From contig NZ_CP158487.1 of the NCBI RefSeq assembly GCF_041006295.1, positions 496,001 to 560,000 on the forward strand: a stretch of 64,000 nt of DNA, in the 5' to 3' direction. The translations under genes were made by a program, and so were the position numbers. Below the pieces are notes generated by a model. That model did no database searches, was not told the origin of the DNA, and saw only the letters and a list, made by a program, of their open reading frames with translations. The stretch comes from Candidatus Nanosynbacter sp. TM7-074 (GTDB taxonomy: Bacteria; Patescibacteriota; Saccharimonadia; Saccharimonadales; Saccharimonadaceae). Below, piece after piece: positions 11,504-20,950 of the stretch. Position 1 is the first letter of the stretch; each line of letters starts with the position of its first letter.

Positions 11504-12109
11504 TCATTTTCTATTACGCAATATTATCTCAAACAGCTCAGGAAAAGTATCGTCGGCCATGTCACGCTTACCACAAAAATGCCCATATCCCGGAAATAAT
11601 CGATAACAGGCAGACGGGAAAGATTTTTTTAGAATTTTTATTGCAGTATCAACTCGCACCGAGTCATTATCAGAGTAAAATATAGTTAGACTACGCACGC
11701 GATCAAGTAGCGCCTCGTCAATCTCAAAATCAAAAAAACCGCCACGAAGCGGCTCATCATATGGAGCTTCGGGGTTAAACTTATCGCCAAAAGCTGGCGC
11801 AACAAGATAAACGTCGCCTGCACAAATTTGCGGGTTCTCACTCATCCATTGAATTAGAAAACCCCCGCCACAACTATGGCCAACCAATATAGTTTCTGAA
11901 TTTACATCATATTTTTCAAAAGTCTGTCGCCACAGTGAGTAATCTGGTCGCCATGATTCAGGCATCTCGGGCGTCTGAGTGTCAATACCACGAATTAGCA
12001 GCTGCTGTTGCAGCCATGGAATCCAAATCGAGTTACTAGCGCTCGGTAGATTTGGATTGAAATAAGATTGTTTGGACGGCTTACCGTGAACAATTATCGC
12101 CTGATTCAT
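11504..12109 (-). CDS. RBBP9/YdeN-like serine hydrolase
   Basis: The 201-residue alpha/beta hydrolase begins AIIVHGKPS, has the elbow GHSCG (Ser79), an aspartate in YSDNDSVRV and a histidine in GYGHF, so a complete Ser-Asp-His set is present. The substrate is unknown. It is only distantly similar to the hydrolase at 6577-7158, so this is not a recent duplication. It diverges from the hydrolase-like gene on the plus strand 79 bases away. Confidence 0.85.
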   Translation of the reverse strand: MNQAIIVHGKPSKQSYFNPNLPSASNSIWIPWLQQQLLIRGIDTQTPEMPESWRPDYSLWRQTFEKYDVNSETILVGHSCGGGFLIQWMSENPQICAGDVYLVAPAFGDKFNPEAPYDEPLRGGFFDFEIDEALLDRVRSLTIFYSDNDSVRVDTAIKILKKSFPSACYRLFPGYGHFCGKRDMADDTFPELFEIILRNRK

Positions 12110-12147
12110 ATTTCAATATTAACATAATGACAAGCCAGTTTATGAAT

Positions 12148-12175
12148 TTGACAAATATGCAATGTATGATATGAT
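12148..12175 (+). promoter_or_regulatory. promoter of the 12189 gene
   Basis: TTGACA (12148-12153) and TATGAT (12170-12175) are 16 bases apart. The predicted start of transcription, near 12182, lies downstream of two upstream ATGs at 12162 and 12171, which supports ATG at 12189 as the real start codon. Confidence 0.6.
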
Positions 12176-12188
12176 AGTAAGCGAAACG

Positions 12189-13007
12189 ATGGATGGTCTA
12201 AAACAACCCATAACAGCTTTTTGTGTAGGCGGGGGCGGCAGTCACTTAGAGAGAGGCTCAGTCGCCTTTAATTATATTAACCGTACTCTATCAAACTATG
12301 ATGTTACTTCTCACAATGTTCACGGTGTCACCGATAACACGACTAGTTCTCGCGTTCGCTCACCCTCAGAACAATATGAAGAAATAATGGATAACGTATC
12401 TGACAGAGGCAAAGAAGGCCCTGTATTACTAATAGCCCAATGCATGGGTACAATTGCTGCCCATCAGGCATTATTATCCATGACAAAAGAAAACATAAAC
12501 ACAGCACTTGTAACTTTTTCACCCCCATTACCAAACCCCAACGAAGTAATTCAACTGCCAAATTCTAGAAAACGACGACGCCATAATGATACAGAGATGC
12601 AATGTCCGACATTTCCAGACGGCAAGATAGGTAATTTCAGCGTTCTACGCCAAGAATGGCTTCCTATTCCTCAGAAGTATTTTCATGATATCCAAGAAAC
12701 TCGCGATCTAAAAGAGCAACTACACAAATTAGTCGAAATTGGCCGCGCGGCAGTAATTGCGGCAGAAAGAGACTGGAATACTAGTACTCCGTTAATTGTT
12801 AGTAGCTGGAGGCGAAGCTGGCAACTGCGCAGATTACATGAGGCCGAACAACGAGCTATCATCGTACCAAAAGCTGGCCATTCGCTCCATCCAAGCGGCA
12901 AAAACAAGCACCTCGCTCCCCTTTCGCAACAGCAAGCCTGCCAACTGGTTGTGGACACTGGCTTAAAAATTTTGAGTACCAGCTTTCCAGGCAGAGAATC
13001 GGAATAA
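12189..13007 (+). CDS. alpha/beta-hydrolase-like protein with a cysteine at the nucleophile position
   Basis: The 272 residues from ATG 12189 look like an alpha/beta hydrolase: ITAFCVGGGGSH at the first strand, LLIAQCMGTIAAHQ where GxSxG is expected, and KAGHSLHP at the catalytic-histidine place. The nucleophile position is Cys, not Ser, as in dienelactone hydrolases; AQCMG also has Ala in the first place. It contains a basic insert (NSRKRRRHND) in the middle. Function unknown. The ORF is open from 12162, but the promoter lies inside that longer version. Confidence 0.65.
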   Translation: MDGLKQPITAFCVGGGGSHLERGSVAFNYINRTLSNYDVTSHNVHGVTDNTTSSRVRSPSEQYEEIMDNVSDRGKEGPVLLIAQCMGTIAAHQALLSMTKENINTALVTFSPPLPNPNEVIQLPNSRKRRRHNDTEMQCPTFPDGKIGNFSVLRQEWLPIPQKYFHDIQETRDLKEQLHKLVEIGRAAVIAAERDWNTSTPLIVSSWRRSWQLRRLHEAEQRAIIVPKAGHSLHPSGKNKHLAPLSQQQACQLVVDTGLKILSTSFPGRESE

Positions 13008-13031
13008 ACAAGAAAGTACTTCAGCGGCCTA

Positions 13032-13745
13032 TCAACGGCGTAAGTATTCTTCCAAAAACTCGCTCCACTCCGGCGCATTCTTCTCGCGGAAATAATGGCG
13101 CAAGAAATCAACCATAATTTGCTGGCGGTTTTCTGCCTCTATTCGCCCTGGCTCCGTCAACATTAAGCCTTTTAGTTTCAGTAGCTTTTCGAAAAAGTGA
13201 TTGATAAAGCCGTCGGTATCATGCGTATTGCCATCAGCATTATATTCGTGCGCCGCCAGATTAACATTCGGCCAAACCGCCGGATCAAAAATCCGCCCGC
13301 CGTGATGGCAAGCATAGACCAACGCCCGTTCAATCCCAACTGCACCAATAGCGTCGCACATGTCGGCGTCAGACACAATTTGACCCGCCAGCCGCTGCGG
13401 TTGCCTGCCGTTCAGCCGTTTACTATAACCAATCGCTGCAATATTTTCCAGCACCGCCCGGCTTAAACCGTCGGACGCTTCTGCCTGCGCCATAATTTTT
13501 ACTGCGTTCGCTAATTTCTCTGCCTGTGCCCTACCGACTAGTTTGTAGTCGTCGACTTCATGCAGCCAAGCCGTCAGCAGCACTTCTTGCAGATCCACTG
13601 ATTCGCTGCATTCGCTAGCAAAACGTTCTGCCAGCAGCGCCACTCGCTCGACATGGTCATCGGCGTGACCTGAGGTGTCGCCACCAAGTAACTGGCGGAC
13701 TTTAGTTTTTACCGTTTCAAGCTGGGCAAGTTGTTGATTATTCAT
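13032..13745 (-). CDS. HD-domain phosphohydrolase (YedJ-like)
   Basis: HD proteins are metal-dependent phosphohydrolases. The 237 residues show GHADDHVERV (first His), TAWLHEVDDYKL (the HD pair, here HE-VDD), ADMCDAIGAVG and HHGGRIFD, the pattern of the YedJ/YpgQ group. The substrate is not known; relatives hydrolyse nucleotides. ATG at 13745 is preferred because TATAAT ends 6 bases before it; a longer frame to 13793 would run across that promoter. His-Glu rather than His-Asp at the core is odd. Confidence 0.8.
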   Translation of the reverse strand: MNNQQLAQLETVKTKVRQLLGGDTSGHADDHVERVALLAERFASECSESVDLQEVLLTAWLHEVDDYKLVGRAQAEKLANAVKIMAQAEASDGLSRAVLENIAAIGYSKRLNGRQPQRLAGQIVSDADMCDAIGAVGIERALVYACHHGGRIFDPAVWPNVNLAAHEYNADGNTHDTDGFINHFFEKLLKLKGLMLTEPGRIEAENRQQIMVDFLRHYFREKNAPEWSEFLEEYLRR

Positions 13746-13773
13746 GCTTATATTATACAAAAGACAGAAATAT

Positions 13774-14247
13774 CTACTGATGCTCACCAGCATACAGAGC
13801 GTGATATTCTCTAGGAATATACTCTCTATTAAGCCATCGAGTCTCCATTATTTCAAAGTTGCATTTTATGTCATCATCAGACGTGTGTGCCGCAAAAACT
13901 CGAACTGAAAATTTGGCGTAAGATTCATGGGAATTAGTTTTTCCAAGATATCGCAGATTATCTATCTTTAATCCAACCTCTTCCAGGACTTCCCTGGCCG
14001 CAGCTTGCTCATAACTCTCATTACGATTCACGCCACCGCCCGGCAAAGACCACTTTTGACGACTAAAGCGATTCTTGACCAGCAAAATATCGCCGTCATC
14101 ACGATAAATAATCACCCGCACACGATCTTTTTTCGGTCCAAACTTAAACACCAGCGACATTACGCAGGCAATTCCACGAAAAACTGCCCGCCCAAATATA
14201 CCAAATATTTTACTAATGACTGATTCTTTACAATCCATAAAATCCAC
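13774..14247 (-). CDS. Nudix hydrolase with N-terminal hydrophobic segment
   Basis: Nudix enzymes hydrolyse nucleoside diphosphates linked to another group. The box is complete: GGGVNRNESYEQ, then AAAREVLEEVGL (GX5EX7REUXEEXGU) at residues about 70-92. The N-terminal 35 residues contain a hydrophobic stretch (FGRAVFRGIACVMSLVF) that may tether it to the membrane. The sequence around KWSLPGGG resembles the MutT/ADP-ribose subgroup, but the substrate cannot be told. Confidence 0.85.
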   Translation of the reverse strand: MDFMDCKESVISKIFGIFGRAVFRGIACVMSLVFKFGPKKDRVRVIIYRDDGDILLVKNRFSRQKWSLPGGGVNRNESYEQAAAREVLEEVGLKIDNLRYLGKTNSHESYAKFSVRVFAAHTSDDDIKCNFEIMETRWLNREYIPREYHALYAGEHQ

Positions 14248-14280
14248 CAGTTTGGTAGAGTTTTTTATTTTAACGATAAC

Positions 14281-14676
14281 TTATTCTGTCGTCACGCCAT
14301 CAAAGTCTTCTTCGTTGGCTTCCGCTTCTTCACGTGTCGCCCGAACAATGCCATCTTTGTGATGTGCTGGGCTATAAATCGTGTAGAGCTTAAGTGGCTC
14401 TTCGCCAGTATTTATTACATTATGCTCAGCACCTGCTGGCACGATAATAGCACTGCCATCAGACACGGCATACTCATTGCCATCAATCAAGACCTTACCC
14501 TGACCTGCCTCAAATCGGAAGAATTGATCATTCTCCTCATGAATCTCTGAGCCAATTTCACCGCCAACTGGCAGATTCATCAACACCAATTGACAATGCT
14601 TCGCTGTATAAAGCACTTGGCGAAAATTATTATTCTGCACCGTCAACTCTTCGATATTTCCATTAAAACCCTTCAT
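14281..14676 (-). CDS. cupin-domain protein
   Basis: A single cupin barrel of 131 residues. EIGSEIHEENDQFFRFEAG contains the metal motif (G..H.E....F....G; shown in part) and PAGAEHNV the second. Such small cupins may bind metals or sense ligands; no substrate is evident. AAAGGAGG lies before ATG. It ends the Fur/thioredoxin/cupin unit, 25 bases after trx, so a stress role is a fair guess. Confidence 0.85.
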   Translation of the reverse strand: MKGFNGNIEELTVQNNNFRQVLYTAKHCQLVLMNLPVGGEIGSEIHEENDQFFRFEAGQGKVLIDGNEYAVSDGSAIIVPAGAEHNVINTGEEPLKLYTIYSPAHHKDGIVRATREEAEANEEDFDGVTTE

Positions 14677-14701
14677 AAAAATCCTCCTTTTGACTTAATT
14701 T

Positions 14702-15031
14702 CTACTTTGTGGCTTTCTCTAAAGCATCGATCAGCGTTTGCTTCGGTTTCATGCCAATCATCTCCTCAACAATTTCACCGCCAACAAAAACCTTCATATT
14801 CGGAATACCCTGCACACGATAATCCATAGCCAACTGCGCATTCTCCTGGCTGGCTTCAGTATCGACTTTGACAACATCAAACTCAGTCTCTTCAGCAATT
14901 TGATGCAAGATTGGCGCCATCGCTCGACATGGTGGACACCATGGCGCCCAAAAATCAACCAGCACCGGCTTATTGCTTTTTAGTACTTTCTCTTCAAATT
15001 CTTGTTTTGTTGTAATCTCATATAACGCCAT
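14702..15031 (-). CDS. trxA: thioredoxin
   Basis: The 109-residue protein has the active site WAPWCPPCRAMAP, the cis-proline loop GIPNM and the usual length. It reduces protein disulfides in the cytoplasm. I chose ATG at 15031: it overlaps the Fur-family stop codon in TAATG and has GGAGG upstream; a start at 15052 is less likely. The usual WCGPC is WCPPC here. No thioredoxin reductase is in the window. Confidence 0.93.
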   Translation of the reverse strand: MALYEITTKQEFEEKVLKSNKPVLVDFWAPWCPPCRAMAPILHQIAEETEFDVVKVDTEASQENAQLAMDYRVQGIPNMKVFVGGEIVEEMIGMKPKQTLIDALEKATK

Positions 15032-15423
15032 TATTTCCTCCTTTTCTGGCATTTTTTACACGTCCCCATTATTACTAACGGTCCATCAAAATAACAATCA
15101 TCCATTTCACATGCAATTTGCTTTTTCACTTCTTCTGCAATTATGATATCTCGCAAATTATCACAATTATCGCACAAAAAATGATCGTGTGGATCTACGC
15201 AAGCATCATAACGCAGACAGCCTCGCTTTGTCGGCGGAGCCAAGCCAATCAGCCCATCTCCATGTAGACGTTGAGTAACGCGGTGCACTGTCGTGTTACT
15301 AACATCAGGGTAAGTATCTCGCAACACCTGAGCAATCTCCGAATTTGTCGCATGATGTTTATTTTTTAACATCACCAGCACGTCGTTCGTGTATTTTGTT
15401 AAGCGCCTAACTACTTGCGTCAT
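15031..15423 (-). CDS. Fur/PerR-family metal- or peroxide-responsive repressor
   Basis: The 130 residues hold a winged helix (NSEIAQVLRDTYPDVSNTTVHRVTQRL, cited in pieces: SEIAQVL, NTTVHRVTQ), the regulatory HDHFLCDNCDN metal region and a second CxxC pair (GTCKKCQKRR), so structural zinc is likely. Whether it senses iron, peroxide or another metal cannot be settled. It starts a unit with thioredoxin and a cupin protein, which favours oxidative stress. Its -10 box lies in a 17-bp palindrome, suggesting self-repression. Confidence 0.9.
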   Translation of the reverse strand: MTQVVRRLTKYTNDVLVMLKNKHHATNSEIAQVLRDTYPDVSNTTVHRVTQRLHGDGLIGLAPPTKRGCLRYDACVDPHDHFLCDNCDNLRDIIIAEEVKKQIACEMDDCYFDGPLVIMGTCKKCQKRRK

Positions 15424-15429
15424 GTTACT

Positions 15430-15458
15430 ATTGTAAATTATTTACAATAAATAAACAA
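15430..15458 (-). promoter_or_regulatory. promoter and palindromic operator of the Fur-family gene
   Basis: TTGTAAATTATTTACAA (15431-15447) is a perfect 8-1-8 inverted repeat. On the minus strand TACAAT (15430-15435) is a -10 box ending 6 bases before ATG and TTGTTT (15453-15458) a -35 box with 17 bases between. The palindrome fills the -10 box and half of the spacer, so a protein bound there would block RNA polymerase. Fur/PerR operators are AT-rich palindromes of this kind. Confidence 0.7.
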
Positions 15459-15475
15459 GTGTTCTATAGCAACAA

Positions 15476-15504
15476 TTGACTTAAGATAGCTAATTCAATA
15501 TAAT
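15476..15504 (+). promoter_or_regulatory. strong sigma-70-type promoter of the ABC exporter
   Basis: TTGACT (15476-15481) and TATAAT (15499-15504) are separated by exactly 17 bases. Transcription should begin near 15511, giving a leader of about 165 bases, which is exceptional in this window. Confidence 0.75.
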
Positions 15505-15515
15505 AACCCAAGTCT

Positions 15516-15645
15516 ATGAACTCAAATGAGTTCCTCTAATCAAGTTTCATTCATTTATAGTAAATCAACGAGCTGCTGTGACATGGTTGTTCACGAAAGA
15601 GTTATTCGTTAGCGACCAAGTATCCGCCAATAAACAACCAAGCTC
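15516..15645 (+). promoter_or_regulatory. structured mRNA leader with a 7-codon reading frame
   Basis: An ATG at 15516 opens a frame reading MNSNEFL then TAA, and its codons contain the hairpin GAACTC-AAAT-GAGTTC (15518-15533). Downstream, GAGCT (15570-15574) can pair with AGCTC (15641-15645), TGGTTGTT (15584-15591) with AACAACCA (15633-15640), and ACGAA (15593-15597) with TTCGT (15605-15609). The element ends 16 bases before the exporter's AAAGGAG site. It resembles no riboswitch class I know. Confidence 0.45.
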
Positions 15646-15675
15646 ATAAATGTCTCTTCATAGAAAGGAGCCAAT

Positions 15676-17448
15676 TTGAAAAATAAATTAAATAACAAAG
15701 AAATATTAAGTTTATTTTGGCAAGCATCATCACCTTATAAACACCGTCGAAACTTAACGATATTTTTTGCAATCGTCACACTTGCCGTTACTATTTTTGT
15801 TGGTCCGTTGATTATTGCCCAACTATTAAGCATTATCCAACATAACCAGCTACACGATTCTAATAATTTATGGATGTTAATTGGCCTATACGGCGTCAGT
15901 CAATTATGGTCAAGCGTCATCGGCTGGCGTTTAGTCTTATACCTTGCCTGGACATTTGAAACCGCCATGCAGCGAGATTTATATGTACGATGTTTTAGCA
16001 AATTAACTAATCAAACTATGTTTTTCCACTCCAGCAAATTCAGTGGTTCACTAGTCAGTCAAACCAACAAATTAAGCGGCGCTACCGAGCGTTTTTGGGA
16101 TACCATTATTTGGTCAATTTTGCCCCTAGTTATTTCCCTGATTGGCTCAATCATCGTCCTATCTACTCTACTCTGGCAATACGCATTATTCCTACTAATT
16201 CTCTCGATTGTCTTTAGTGTTGTCGTCTATTACGGATCTAAGCCAATGGCTAGATTGAACAAGAAGGAGGCTAAAGCTAGCAATAAGTTAAGCGGACAAT
16301 TGGCGGATGTGCTTTCAAATGTTTTGGCCGTAAAGTCATCTGGTGCTGAAACGACAGAACAGCAGCATTTCAAAAAAACTGTTAACTCATGGCGCAGCGC
16401 CAGCCTTGATACAATGCATGGATTTCTAAAAGTCAGCACTGTCTACTCAACTATTAACATGTCAATTAAAATAGGAGCAATTGCCTTTGCGGTATATGCC
16501 GCTCAGCATAACCTAGTTTCAGTAGCCGCAGTCTACCTTATCATCACTTATACCAGTAGTGTCGCCCACGAACTATGGAACATGAACGGCATTATGCGTA
16601 GCTATAACCGTATCATTGGTGACGCCCACGAGATGGTAGAAATTCTTAAAGCACCAACGACGCTAGTTGACCGCAGCGACAAAAAACTAAAAATTAAACG
16701 CGGCGGCATTGTCATGCACAATGTGACCTTTACGCACGACGAAGGCCAAGGCGATACCTTGTTTCATGATTTCTCGCTCAATATTCAGCCAGGTGAAAAA
16801 ATTGGCTTAGTCGGATCAAGCGGGTCTGGCAAAACTACCCTCACCAAATTATTGTTACGGTTTGCCGATATTGACTCAGGAGAGATTGCCATTGATGCGC
16901 AAAACATCGCCGAAGTTACTCAGGCAAGCCTGCGCGAACAAATCGCCTACGTGCCACAAGAGCCACTACTATTTCACCGTTCGGTGCGTGAAAATATCGC
17001 TTACGGCCGACCTGACGCAACTGATACTGAAATTGAACGTGCTGCTAAAAAAGCTGGCGCCTATGATTTCATCATCAAGCTGCAAGACGGTTTTGACACG
17101 CTAGTCGGCGAACGCGGCGTGAAACTTTCAGGTGGACAGCGTCAGCGCATCGCCATCGCCCGAGCATTACTAAAAGATGCACCAATTTTGGTACTTGACG
17201 AGGCGACCTCAGCATTAGACTCAGAATCAGAAGCACTAATCCAAAAGTCGCTGGAAACTTTAATGAAGGGCCGAACTTCAATTGTCATCGCTCATCGCTT
17301 ATCAACCATTGCCAAGCTGGATCGTATAATTGTCTTAGAAAACGGGCACATCGTTGAAGACGGTTCACACGAGCAGCTGCTTGCCAAAAAACATGGCGTT
17401 TATGCCAAGCTGTGGGCACGACAGTCCGGCGGATTCATTGAAGAGTAG
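15676..17448 (+). CDS. ABC exporter, fused membrane and ATPase domains
   Basis: A 590-residue half-transporter working as a dimer. Residues 1-310 carry six membrane spans; the ATPase domain has Walker A GSSGSGKTT (about 379-387), signature LSGGQRQR (about 483), Walker B ILVLDEATSALD (about 503-514) and the H-loop IAHRLST. Similar proteins export lipids, peptides or drugs; the substrate cannot be read. The start is TTG at 15676, with AAAGGAG six bases upstream, an ordinary ribosome site unlike the leaderless genes around it. It is the only ABC transporter ATPase in the window and the only gene with a long folded leader. Confidence 0.93.
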   Translation: MKNKLNNKEILSLFWQASSPYKHRRNLTIFFAIVTLAVTIFVGPLIIAQLLSIIQHNQLHDSNNLWMLIGLYGVSQLWSSVIGWRLVLYLAWTFETAMQRDLYVRCFSKLTNQTMFFHSSKFSGSLVSQTNKLSGATERFWDTIIWSILPLVISLIGSIIVLSTLLWQYALFLLILSIVFSVVVYYGSKPMARLNKKEAKASNKLSGQLADVLSNVLAVKSSGAETTEQQHFKKTVNSWRSASLDTMHGFLKVSTVYSTINMSIKIGAIAFAVYAAQHNLVSVAAVYLIITYTSSVAHELWNMNGIMRSYNRIIGDAHEMVEILKAPTTLVDRSDKKLKIKRGGIVMHNVTFTHDEGQGDTLFHDFSLNIQPGEKIGLVGSSGSGKTTLTKLLLRFADIDSGEIAIDAQNIAEVTQASLREQIAYVPQEPLLFHRSVRENIAYGRPDATDTEIERAAKKAGAYDFIIKLQDGFDTLVGERGVKLSGGQRQRIAIARALLKDAPILVLDEATSALDSESEALIQKSLETLMKGRTSIVIAHRLSTIAKLDRIIVLENGHIVEDGSHEQLLAKKHGVYAKLWARQSGGFIEE

Positions 17449-17471
17449 GCAAATTTATCGCATTATGATTA

Positions 17472-17480
17472 TGCTATAAT
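17472..17480 (+). promoter_or_regulatory. extended -10 promoter of dedA
   Basis: TGCTATAAT ends 6 bases before the ATG at 17487, the typical arrangement for leaderless genes in this window. No clear -35 box is seen. Confidence 0.65.
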
Positions 17481-17486
17481 TGACGT

Positions 17487-18137
17487 ATGGAATCTTTCAT
17501 TCACTTGATTACAAGCTTTGGTGTAATAGCAATTTTATTAGTAGTTTTTGCAGAGTCTGGACTGTTGATTGGATTTGTATTACCGGGCGACAGTTTGCTT
17601 TTCACTTCTGGATATATGGTGCAACAAAATATTCTACATATTGATATTCATGTTTTTGCACTTTTAATTTTTATCGCAGCAGTACTAGGAGACAGTGTTG
17701 GCTATAGTTTCGGTCATAAAGTTGGGAGAAAATTATTCGAGAAAGAAAACTCTCGCTTTTTCAAGAAAAAGTATTTAGAGCAAACCGAAAAATTTTACGA
17801 TAAGCATGGCTCGGTGACAATTGTTCTGGCTAGATTCGTGCCGATTGTGAGAACTTTTGCACCAATTGTTGCCGGCGCCAGTAAAATGCATTATAAAACT
17901 TTCCTATCCTTTAATATTGTGGGAGGTTTTCTATGGTCATCGCTATTTGTCTATCTAGGTTTTTATGCCGGCGAATTCCTCACCAAAGCTGGTGTTAACA
18001 TCGAAGTCGCCGCAATCCTCATCATCTTCTTGTCAGTCCTGCCAATGCTTATCCACGCTCTTAAACAGCCAAACACTCGCGCTCTACTGCGCAAACAACT
18101 ACTGATACTACTTACAAAAACTAAACGTAAGAGATAA
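17487..18137 (+). CDS. DedA family membrane protein
   Basis: DedA proteins are now linked to lipid (undecaprenyl phosphate or phosphatidylethanolamine) flipping across the membrane. The 216 residues have the family motifs FAESGLLIGFVLPGDSLLF in part (ESGLLIGFVLPGD), GDSVGYSFGHKVGRKLF and VLARFVPIVRTFAPIVAG (cited as RFVPIVRTF), with four or five hydrophobic spans. Length is typical. It stands convergent to uvrA with 2 bases between stops. Confidence 0.93.
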   Translation: MESFIHLITSFGVIAILLVVFAESGLLIGFVLPGDSLLFTSGYMVQQNILHIDIHVFALLIFIAAVLGDSVGYSFGHKVGRKLFEKENSRFFKKKYLEQTEKFYDKHGSVTIVLARFVPIVRTFAPIVAGASKMHYKTFLSFNIVGGFLWSSLFVYLGFYAGEFLTKAGVNIEVAAILIIFLSVLPMLIHALKQPNTRALLRKQLLILLTKTKRKR

Positions 18138-18139
18138 AC

Positions 18140-20950
18140 CTAAAGCATTTTCTTAAGATACCTACCAGTAAAGGACTCTGGTATTTTAGTGATATCTTCC
18201 GGAGTGCCGCTAGCCACCACCGTACCGCCACCAATTCCACCTTCAGGCCCCATATCAATCACCCAGTCAGCCGACTTGATGACATCCAGATTATGCTCAA
18301 TAATAATCATACTATTACCGCCGTCAACCAGCTGCTGCAAAATCCCCAGCAATCGCTTAACGTCAGCCGAGTGAAGCCCGGTTGTTGGCTCGTCCAGAAT
18401 ATACATAGTTTTTCCAGTGGATCGCTTAGAAAGTTCTGTCGCCAGTTTAATCCGCTGCGCCTCACCACCAGAAAAAGTAGTTGCCGGCTGACCGAGCTTA
18501 ATATAGCCCAGACCAACTTCCACTAACGTCTGTAATTTCCGAGCAATATTAGGCACGCTGTCAAAAAAGCTCGCAGCCTGGTCAATCGTCATATCTAATA
18601 CGTCAGCAATTGTCTTATCTTTATATTTAATCTCCAACGCCTCACGGTTATAGCGTTTGCCATGACATTCGTCACACTGAACATAAACATCCGGTAAAAA
18701 GTGCATTTCAATTTTTATCACACCATCACCCTGGCAATTTTCACAGCGACCGCCCTTGACATTAAAACTGAACCGCCCAGCTTTATAGCCGCGAACATTA
18801 GCCTCAGGCGTGCTAGCAAATAGCTCACGAATTGGCGTAAAAATGCCAGTGTAGGTTGCTGGATTAGAGCGCGGAGTACGTCCAATTGGTGACTGGTCGA
18901 TGACGATAGCTTTATCCAGCAGGTTAACACCATCAATTGTTTTATGTAGACCAGGCGCCGTAGTTGACCTATTAAGTCGCGCCGCGAGCTCACGAGCTAC
19001 AATATCGTTAACTAGTGTCGATTTACCGCTACCCGAAACTCCGGACACCACTGTCATTAGCCCCAGCGGAAACGCCACATCGATATTCTTCAGATTATTT
19101 TCGCGAGCACCCCGAACAACCAATTGCCTATCCTTCATAATCTTACGACGCTTTTTTGGTACGGCAATTTTTTCTGCACCCGATAAATAACGTCCTGTGA
19201 TGCTATCTTGATTTTTTGCCACAACATCAGGTGCACCCGTTGCCACTACTCGACCACCGTTCACGCCAGCGCCCGGTCCCATATCAACCAGAAAATCACT
19301 TTGCCGAATGGTGTCTTCGTCATGCTCAACTACTAGCACAGAATTACCTAAATCGCGAAGACGTTTTAGCATGTCAATCAATTTGTCATTGTCACGTTGA
19401 TGCAAGCCAATTGACGGCTCATCAAGCACGTAAAGCACGCCCTGTAGCCCAGCCCCAATCTGCGTCGCTAGCCTAATTCGCTGCGCCTCGCCACCGCTTA
19501 ACGTATTAGCCGCCCGACTTAGCTCCAAATAGTTCAATCCAACATTACTCATAAACGTCAAGCGCGACTTAATCTCCTTTAAAATAAGCCGCGCAATGGA
19601 CATCTCTTGCTCAGTTAGATTCAACTTATCAAACAAATCCAATGCATCATCGACGCTCAAATCGCACACATCGACAATATTCAAATCATGGACCGTGACC
19701 GCCAAAACCGCTGGCTTTAAGCGCGCACCCTTACACACATAACAATCCCGCTCTCGCATAAACCGCTCAATATCCCGCCGCACAAAATCACTATCGGTCT
19801 CTCGCCAGCGCCGTTCCAAATTAGGAATAACCCCCTCATACGTCGTTTCGTAGTGTCGCCCACCACCCAGCTCAACACGATATTTCTGATCGCCAGTACC
19901 GTATAGAATTTTCTGCTTAACATCATCAGGTAATTTGCCCACCGGTACTCGCAAGCTAAAATCATGAACCTTGCCCACAGACGCCAGCCGCTTCATATTC
20001 CAAGCATCAGAGTTCATACGATTATACGGCCGAATCGCACCCTCAGAAATTGTCAAATTATTATTAAAAACCAATTCCGGGTCAATCTCTAGCCTCGACC
20101 CCAGACCAGTACACGTTGGACAAGCACCCTGCGGAGCGTTAAAACTGAACAACCTTGGCTCTAACTCTGGAATCTCGACGTCAGGATGGTCAACACAAGC
20201 ATATCGTTGCGAAAAGGTTTTTATATCACCACTATCAGCCTCTAAAACCTCGAGGACTCCTTGCCCAAGTTCTAGCGCTTGCTCGACGCTCTGACTCAAA
20301 CGTGAACGCATCTCACCGCTCAGAGCTAATCGATCAACCACCAACTCAATATTATGCTTGTAACTTTTTTGCAATTCCGGAAACTCATCTAGCGCATACA
20401 CTACGCCATCAACGCGCACTCTGGCATAACCAAGCCGCTGATATTGCTCTGGAATATGCGCAAACTCACCCTTTTTATTTTTGACAATTGGCGCCAATAG
20501 TAAAATTCGCTTATCAACAAATTGCCGTAAAATCTCATCAATAATCGTCTCAGCCGTGCGCCGTGTCACTTCATTGCCACAAACTGGACAATGCGGTACG
20601 CCAATTCTGGCAAACAATAGCCGCAAATAGTCATAAATTTCTGTCACCGTCGCCACTGTGGAGCGCGGGTTGCGGCTAGTTGATTTCTGGTCAATCGAAA
20701 TAGCTGGGCTTAGCCCTTCAATTGAATCAACATCAGGCTTGTCCATGGTCCCTAAAAACTGACGAGCGTAAGAGTTTAGGCTTTCCATATAACGGCGCTG
20801 ACCCTCGGCGTAAATTGTATCAAACGCCAAACTAGATTTGCCCGATCCACTCAGCCCTGTAATTACCACTAATTTATCACGTGGAATCTCAATATCCACG
20901 TTCCTTAAATTATGTTCACGAGCGCCTTTGACGCGAATCACCTCTGCCAT
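18140..20950 (-). CDS. uvrA: UvrA excinuclease ATPase
   Basis: UvrA finds bulky DNA damage and loads UvrB. The 936 residues match the family's length: first ATP site [13 protein letters not shown] (about 32-44), zinc region [38 protein letters not shown], then second ATP site [13 protein letters not shown], second zinc finger [11 protein letters not shown] ... [10 protein letters not shown], and [12 protein letters not shown] with [16 protein letters not shown] lies 9 bases before ATG. It ends in TAG. Confidence 0.98.
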   Translation of the reverse strand: MAEVIRVKGAREHNLRNVDIEIPRDKLVVITGLSGSGKSSLAFDTIYAEGQRRYMESLNSYARQFLGTMDKPDVDSIEGLSPAISIDQKSTSRNPRSTVATVTEIYDYLRLLFARIGVPHCPVCGNEVTRRTAETIIDEILRQFVDKRILLLAPIVKNKKGEFAHIPEQYQRLGYARVRVDGVVYALDEFPELQKSYKHNIELVVDRLALSGEMRSRLSQSVEQALELGQGVLEVLEADSGDIKTFSQRYACVDHPDVEIPELEPRLFSFNAPQGACPTCTGLGSRLEIDPELVFNNNLTISEGAIRPYNRMNSDAWNMKRLASVGKVHDFSLRVPVGKLPDDVKQKILYGTGDQKYRVELGGGRHYETTYEGVIPNLERRWRETDSDFVRRDIERFMRERDCYVCKGARLKPAVLAVTVHDLNIVDVCDLSVDDALDLFDKLNLTEQEMSIARLILKEIKSRLTFMSNVGLNYLELSRAANTLSGGEAQRIRLATQIGAGLQGVLYVLDEPSIGLHQRDNDKLIDMLKRLRDLGNSVLVVEHDEDTIRQSDFLVDMGPGAGVNGGRVVATGAPDVVAKNQDSITGRYLSGAEKIAVPKKRRKIMKDRQLVVRGARENNLKNIDVAFPLGLMTVVSGVSGSGKSTLVNDIVARELAARLNRSTTAPGLHKTIDGVNLLDKAIVIDQSPIGRTPRSNPATYTGIFTPIRELFASTPEANVRGYKAGRFSFNVKGGRCENCQGDGVIKIEMHFLPDVYVQCDECHGKRYNREALEIKYKDKTIADVLDMTIDQAASFFDSVPNIARKLQTLVEVGLGYIKLGQPATTFSGGEAQRIKLATELSKRSTGKTMYILDEPTTGLHSADVKRLLGILQQLVDGGNSMIIIEHNLDVIKSADWVIDMGPEGGIGGGTVVASGTPEDITKIPESFTGRYLKKML

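Noticed and set aside
15505-15675. T-box riboswitch before the ABC exporter
   Set aside because: No T-box bulge sequence or specifier-loop layout, and the gene is not for amino acids.
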